This document shows positions 59,501 to 64,000 of a DNA stretch of 64,000 nucleotides, piece by piece. The position numbers and the translations under genes were made by a program. The stretch lies in NCBI RefSeq assembly GCF_000740895.1, contig NC_025260.1, forward strand, positions 2,460,001-2,524,000. The letters run 5' to 3'. Each line of letters starts with the position of its first letter. Position 1 is the stretch's first letter. The notes under the pieces are model-generated. The model was not told the DNA's origin, ran no database searches, and saw only the letters and a list, made by a program, of their open reading frames with translations. The stretch is from Theileria orientalis strain Shintoku. Lineage: Eukaryota; Apicomplexa; Aconoidasida; Piroplasmida; Theileriidae.

Positions 59501-62500
59501 AGATCAACTAGGCCTAGCCCCAGCAGTAGGGACTCGACTGCAGCTGCCGCAAAAAGAGACGGAAGAAACAGCAAAGATACAACGGCATATACACTCAGCA
59601 AAGATAGGACAGACTCGTCATCACTCACAAAAACTGCCCAACCCTCATCACTCTCGAAAGACAGTACAGCATCGAAAGAAAACACAGACTCCAAAGACGG
59701 GACAGAAGGTGGAGAAGTGAAGGTGCCCTTCCTGATCAAGGCAGTGCTGAGGCCGTACCAGAAGGAAGGACTGGGATGGCTAGTGTCACTGTACGAGAGA
59801 GGAATCAACGGAATATTGGCGGACGAAATGGGACTGGGAAAAACACTGCAAACAATATCACTCCTGGCGTACCTAGCGTGCTACAAGGAAAATTGGGGAC
59901 CGCACATCATCATAGTGCCGACCTCGATACTGCTTAACTGGGTGATGGAGTTCAACAGGTTCTGCCCAGGCTTTAAGGTGCTAGCGTACTACGGAACGCC
60001 AGCAGAAAGAGCGAGAAGGCGAAGCGGATGGAACAGGCCGCACAGCTTCAACGTGCTGGTCTCCTCGTACAGCATCGTGGTGCAGGACGCGTACGTGCTG
60101 AAGAGAAGAGCGTGGGAGTACATGATACTGGACGAGGCGCAGAACATAAAAAACTTTAACTCGAAGCGCTGGCAGACGCTGCTGACGTTTAACACGAAGT
60201 ATAGACTGCTGCTGACAGGAACGCCGCTGCAAAACTCGCTGCAGGAGCTGTGGTCGCTGATGCACTTCATACTGCCGAACGTGTTCACGTCGCACACGCA
60301 ATTCAACATATGGTTCACAGACCCGCTTAACCAAGCATTGGATAACCTGTACAGCAGTAACCCCTTGTACAAAAATGAGAATGACTTGGAAAATAAGGAG
60401 AAGGAGGAAATGAACAGAAACAACATGGAGCTGGTGGAAAAACTGCACGTGATATTCAGGCCGTACCTGCTGAGGAGGCTTAAGAAGGACGTGGAGAAGC
60501 AGATGCCCTCGAAGTACGAGCACGTGCTTAAGTGCACGCTGACGAAGAGACAGCAGGTGCTATACGACGAGTTCATAAGCCTGTATAACCTGAACAGCAA
60601 GGGCCTGGACAAGGAGAGGCTGAGCTACAGAAGCATGCTCAACATACTGATGCAGCTGAGGAAAATATGTAACCACCCGGACCAGCTTAAGTCGAGAGAC
60701 GTGCAGATCCCAATAGAGTTCAACATAGAGCCGCTGACGTTGCCCTCGATGTTTAAAGTGATAGAGACAGGATCAATATATAATCGCAGAAACGGAGATG
60801 AGGAGTCTTTGGTGAGTGAAACGAATGGAACTTATGGAAATGGTATGTATGGGAACGGACGAAATGGTAGTGGTATGTATGGAAATGGTAGTGGTATGTA
60901 TGGAAATGGTAGTGGTATGTATGGAAATGGAGTGGAAAGCAGCCATCTTTACAATGATCATGGCCAGGGAGTAGAGTACACAGGCGCTGAAATGAGTGGA
61001 AGCAGCAGAACAAAGTACCATCGGAGCAAAAATGACACTGAGAGGGTGAAGACGGAAGTGAGTCCGACAAGCGCAACGGGAATTCACACACGAAGTAGCC
61101 CATCGCCAGTGCCAGGAGCAACAAGACACAGCATGAGAATCAGCAGGTTTGAAAGCCCACAGGAAGGAAACACGAGCTATAGGATTAAAGAGGAAACTAG
61201 CCCAGAGCAGAAGAGCAGGTCGAGCGGAAGCGACAGCGTCACGAGAGTTTTGAACACACCCTCGTCGAAAAGAGGTAGCAGAAGCGGGGACAGTAGTAGT
61301 GGTAGCGGAGGAGCGGAAGGAACAGGCGTGTTCTGTAGCAGCAGCAGTAACAGTAACAGTAACAGCATGGCGAGCATGGCGAGCCCAATGAACAGCAGCC
61401 AGGACAGCATAACGTGCAGCGGAGACGAAGTGCGGGAAGGTAGTCCAACAGCCGCGCAGGACACGAGTCAGACAGATAGAGACTACACGAGCGCAGGAGT
61501 GGACAATGGAACAACAGAGCCACTGGCGTTCACCAGTGACACGCTAAAGGGCCGCGGTAAGGTCAACGGTCTGTGCATGGAGTCATACAAGAGAAGAAGA
61601 GACAGGCTGATAGTGGACAAGAGAGTAACCAGAAGAAGGCTGGACCTGAACCTTAATTCAGAGTGCCTAATACAGTACACAGCAGTGTCAGACGCAGGAG
61701 TGCTCGACTTCGGAGCAGACCTGACGAACTGCGGCTACGGCTTCAGGCACGGGAAGGTGCACACAAACGACCTGCTGATCGCGCATCCAACGATGGTGAA
61801 GCTGACGAGCACGCTGCTGAGGAACTACAACGCCAGTAACAACAACGGCAATAACAGTATCACCAATTTGAATAACAACATCACTAACGGCTATAATAAG
61901 ACTAATGGGATGGGATATGCAGCACAAGCAGGGAACAGCTGGGGAGTTGACACGAGGGCACGCGGAAACGGATGTAGTAAGACTAACCTGACGAACCCAA
62001 ACGCAGAAGAGGCACTGGAGTCAGTGTTCAATTTTAATCTGAAGAACGACCTGGAGATGAATAAGATGATAGAAGCATACGCGCCGCTGGTGGAAAACTT
62101 TTTAGTGCTCCCGACAAAGGTAGTGAGCAGGCCAATCAAGCTGTACTACTCAGGAGAGACGGGAGTTAACCACAACATAAGAAACGACTGGCTAATAAGG
62201 GAGGTGACGACCAAAGTGTTCGAAAGAGACGACAAGGAGTACTACGCGAAGAACAAGGTGACGCTGGAGGCGATCAACTCGCAGTACAGGCTCCTCTTCC
62301 CGTCTAAAAGAGCGCTGAACGACGACTGCGGAAAGTTCAGAGTGCTGGGTCCGCTGCTGCTGAGGCTGAAGAGCGAAGGACACCGGTGCATAATATACAC
62401 GCAGTTCTCTAAAATGCTCGACATTCTGGAGAACTGGATCAACTTCATGGGCTTCACGTACACGAGGCTCGACGGCTCCACAAAGGTAATTGTTACACTA

Positions 62501-63952
62501 GTTGTAGGATAACTGTGCACCTATTAGTAGTTAACCACAACATTAGCAATAGAATAATATGATAATAGTGATATTGATATCGCTAGAATGACTAAGCTCG
62601 CTGATTAAACACATTTAGATTGACATGAGGCAGAAGATAGTGAACAGATTCAACGAAAACACAAAGATATTCCTCTTCATATCGTCAACGAGGTCAGGAG
62701 GAGTGGGAATAACGCTCACGGGAGCAGACACAGTTATATTCTACGACACGGACTGGAACCCAGCAATAGATAGACAAGCAATGGACAGGTAGATATTGGC
62801 ATAGCATAATTTCACGTACTAGTAGTTATGCTATATAATTTCACGTACTAGTAGTTATGCTATATAATTTCACGTACTAGTAGTTATGCTATATAATTTC
62901 ACGTACTAGTAGTTATGCTATATAATTTCACGTACTAGTAGTTAGGACTATGTTGTTTCAAAAACTAATGTGTGTATAGGTGCCATAGAATTGGACAGAC
63001 GAAGGACGTAAACGTGTATAGACTAATCAGTGAGCACACAGTGGAAGAAAACATATGGAGAAAGCAGCTGCAAAAGAGGAAGTTGGATGATCTGATAGTG
63101 GATCAAGGACAATTTGATATACAGCACAACGCATGGTTTTCAAACATTGACACACTGATAAACATATTCCAGGTATAGATATGGTCATATAGATAGATAG
63201 ATAGATAGATAGTTAGATGTATAGATATTAGGCAATTAAAAAGGTAGCTATGGAGTATAAATGATAGGTATGTTGGAAAAATGTGTAGAGTAAGAAGGAT
63301 GACGACGAAGAGGACAATATCTACGGAAAAACAATTCTGCACGAGAGTAATGTGGGTGAAACGAACCTGAAGGGAACAGGAGTGAAAAGCCTGAAGATGT
63401 TGATAGAAGTGGAAGACGCAGACGACTCAATGGCACTGAAAAAGTTAACAAAGGAGAACGAGAAGATAAACAAAGAGGTATTTAGCCAACTTTATAACGG
63501 ATTAGCAAACAATATAACAAACTAATTGACTAACTAGCTAATTTATGAGACAACTATACAATTGGCTAATTTACTAATTAGCTAATTCATGAAACAACTA
63601 TACAATTGGCTAATTTACTAACTAGCTAGATGCACCTATCAGTATGATGGTTCGTTAAGTTGACAATGATAAATAGGACTTTGAAAATGACATGATCAAC
63701 ACAATACCAGGACTAGTGACGTACTGCATTAAGTTCCTGCTCAAGTATCAGACGGCAGCACTGGAAAGGCAAGTGGAGTTGATGAAAGTTAAAATCCAAG
63801 TTGAAGATTACCAGAATAAGCAAGACGACGAGGAGGGGGACGAAGATGATATATACACAGACTACGACTCGGAAGATGAAGTCGGTGAAGGCTCCAATGA
63901 AGAGGAGGAGGAGGAAGATCAGGAAGAAGAAGATGATGATGATGACGAGTAG
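56591..63952 (+). CDS. SWR1: SWR1/SRCAP-type SNF2 chromatin remodeller (5 exons)
   Basis: Exons inferred at 56591-62485, 62619-62788, 62980-63172, 63289-63477 and 63677-63952, about 2240 residues. A helical, basic HSA-like region is at about 365-470 ([17 protein letters not shown]). The acidic module [19 protein letters not shown], the H2A.Z-linked motif of this family, occurs twice (about 600 and 795). The first RecA lobe has DEMGLGKT near 1077 and DEAQ near 1180; a long low-complexity insertion (about 1400-1815) splits the ATPase, as in SWR1/INO80; the second lobe has [29 protein letters not shown], then [16 protein letters not shown] and [17 protein letters not shown] across two introns. 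The tail is acidic. The enzyme exchanges H2A for H2A.Z. An INO80 assignment is less likely given the acidic MPLEELL motif. Confidence 0.9.
58178..58533 (+). repeat. First copy of a 356-bp coding duplication inside SWR1
   Basis: Matches 58769-59124 at an offset of 591 bp with a handful of substitutions. It encodes a Ser/Thr-Lys-rich spacer and the acidic [16 protein letters not shown] module. Weaker similarity continues about 20 bp further. The length change (591 bp) is in frame. Confidence 0.93.
58769..59124 (+). repeat. Second copy of the 356-bp coding duplication inside SWR1
   Basis: See the first copy. The 235 bp between copies encode a Glu/Pro/Asp-rich linker ([19 protein letters not shown]). 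Confidence 0.93.
62806..62945 (+). repeat. 29-bp minisatellite, five copies, in a SWR1 intron
   Basis: The word CACGTACTAGTAGTTATGCT recurs at 62813, 62842, 62871, 62900 and 62929, exactly 29 bp apart. Each unit contains the palindrome ACTAGT. The array makes up most of the intron at 62789-62979. Confidence 0.96.
63178..63216 (+). repeat. TAGA microsatellite in a SWR1 intron
   Basis: Run of AGAT units directly after exon 3 of the SWR1-like gene. Confidence 0.85.
63508..63628 (+). repeat. Duplicated TA-rich segment in the last SWR1 intron
   Basis: A segment with ACAACTATACAATTGGCTAA preceded and followed by ACTAACTAGCTA-type words occurs twice in tandem, the units being about 53 bp. Confidence 0.75.
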
Positions 63953-64000
63953 ATAGATGTTGTAAATAAAAATTAGGCTGTCACAGGGCTGATGAATGGG

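Overview
The window looks like a nuclear chromosome segment of a piroplasm apicomplexan, most likely Theileria; the species is not resolved, and a T. orientalis-like genome is a guess from base composition. The evidence is tight gene packing, many GT-AG introns of about 22-150 nt, an ApiAP2 regulator with a C-terminal ACDC-like region, and nuclear genes for apicoplast-type proteins (gyrase B, uL1, an FtsH protease). There is no sign of bacterial or viral origin. About thirty protein genes were found. Several are multi-exon genes rebuilt here from splice signals and phase; at least four of these show up only as fragments or not at all in a plain open-frame view.

Layout. 1-11.2 kb: the end of a PqiA-like membrane protein gene, a secreted acidic protein, a myristoylated MGRN1/LOG2-type RING ligase, a beta-propeller-like protein, a zinc-knuckle protein, and a convergent unknown gene that shares a CTAG with it. 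11.7-18 kb: chaperonin CCT8, an Rtr1/RPAP2-type CTD phosphatase, and two small minus-strand genes. 18.1-24.9 kb: the most unusual part. Two nearly identical 363-bp copies of the 5' half of an Alba/POP7-like gene bracket about 5.4 kb that holds an orphan 1099-residue gene with ten 39-bp repeats, a 191-bp satellite array and a possible rRNA-like scrap. 24.9-30 kb: a proteasome-assembly-chaperone-3-like gene in six exons and two low-complexity proteins. 30.8-37.2 kb: apicoplast uL1, the polyadenylation factor Pfs2/WDR33 and VPS16.

37.5-46.5 kb: FtsH, an unknown seven-exon gene, gyrase B in nine exons, and a previously split six-exon gene with a signal peptide and a basic extension. 46.6-52.6 kb: the ApiAP2 factor, mitochondrial uL23, a 109-residue unknown, a probable mitochondrial protein, and a protein ending in a PP1-docking RVRF motif. 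53.4-64 kb: phosphatidylglycerophosphate synthase, a lysine-rich unknown, and a SWR1/SRCAP-type remodeller whose H2A.Z-associated acidic module is duplicated.

Most genes are housekeeping. Organelle upkeep is well represented: uL1, gyrase B, probably FtsH and the hidden leader-bearing gene for the apicoplast; uL23 and PGS1 for the mitochondrion. Nuclear RNA and chromatin functions form a second group (Rtr1, Pfs2, POP7-like, ApiAP2, SWR1). Exon borders were read by eye and checked for phase, but not against transcripts.
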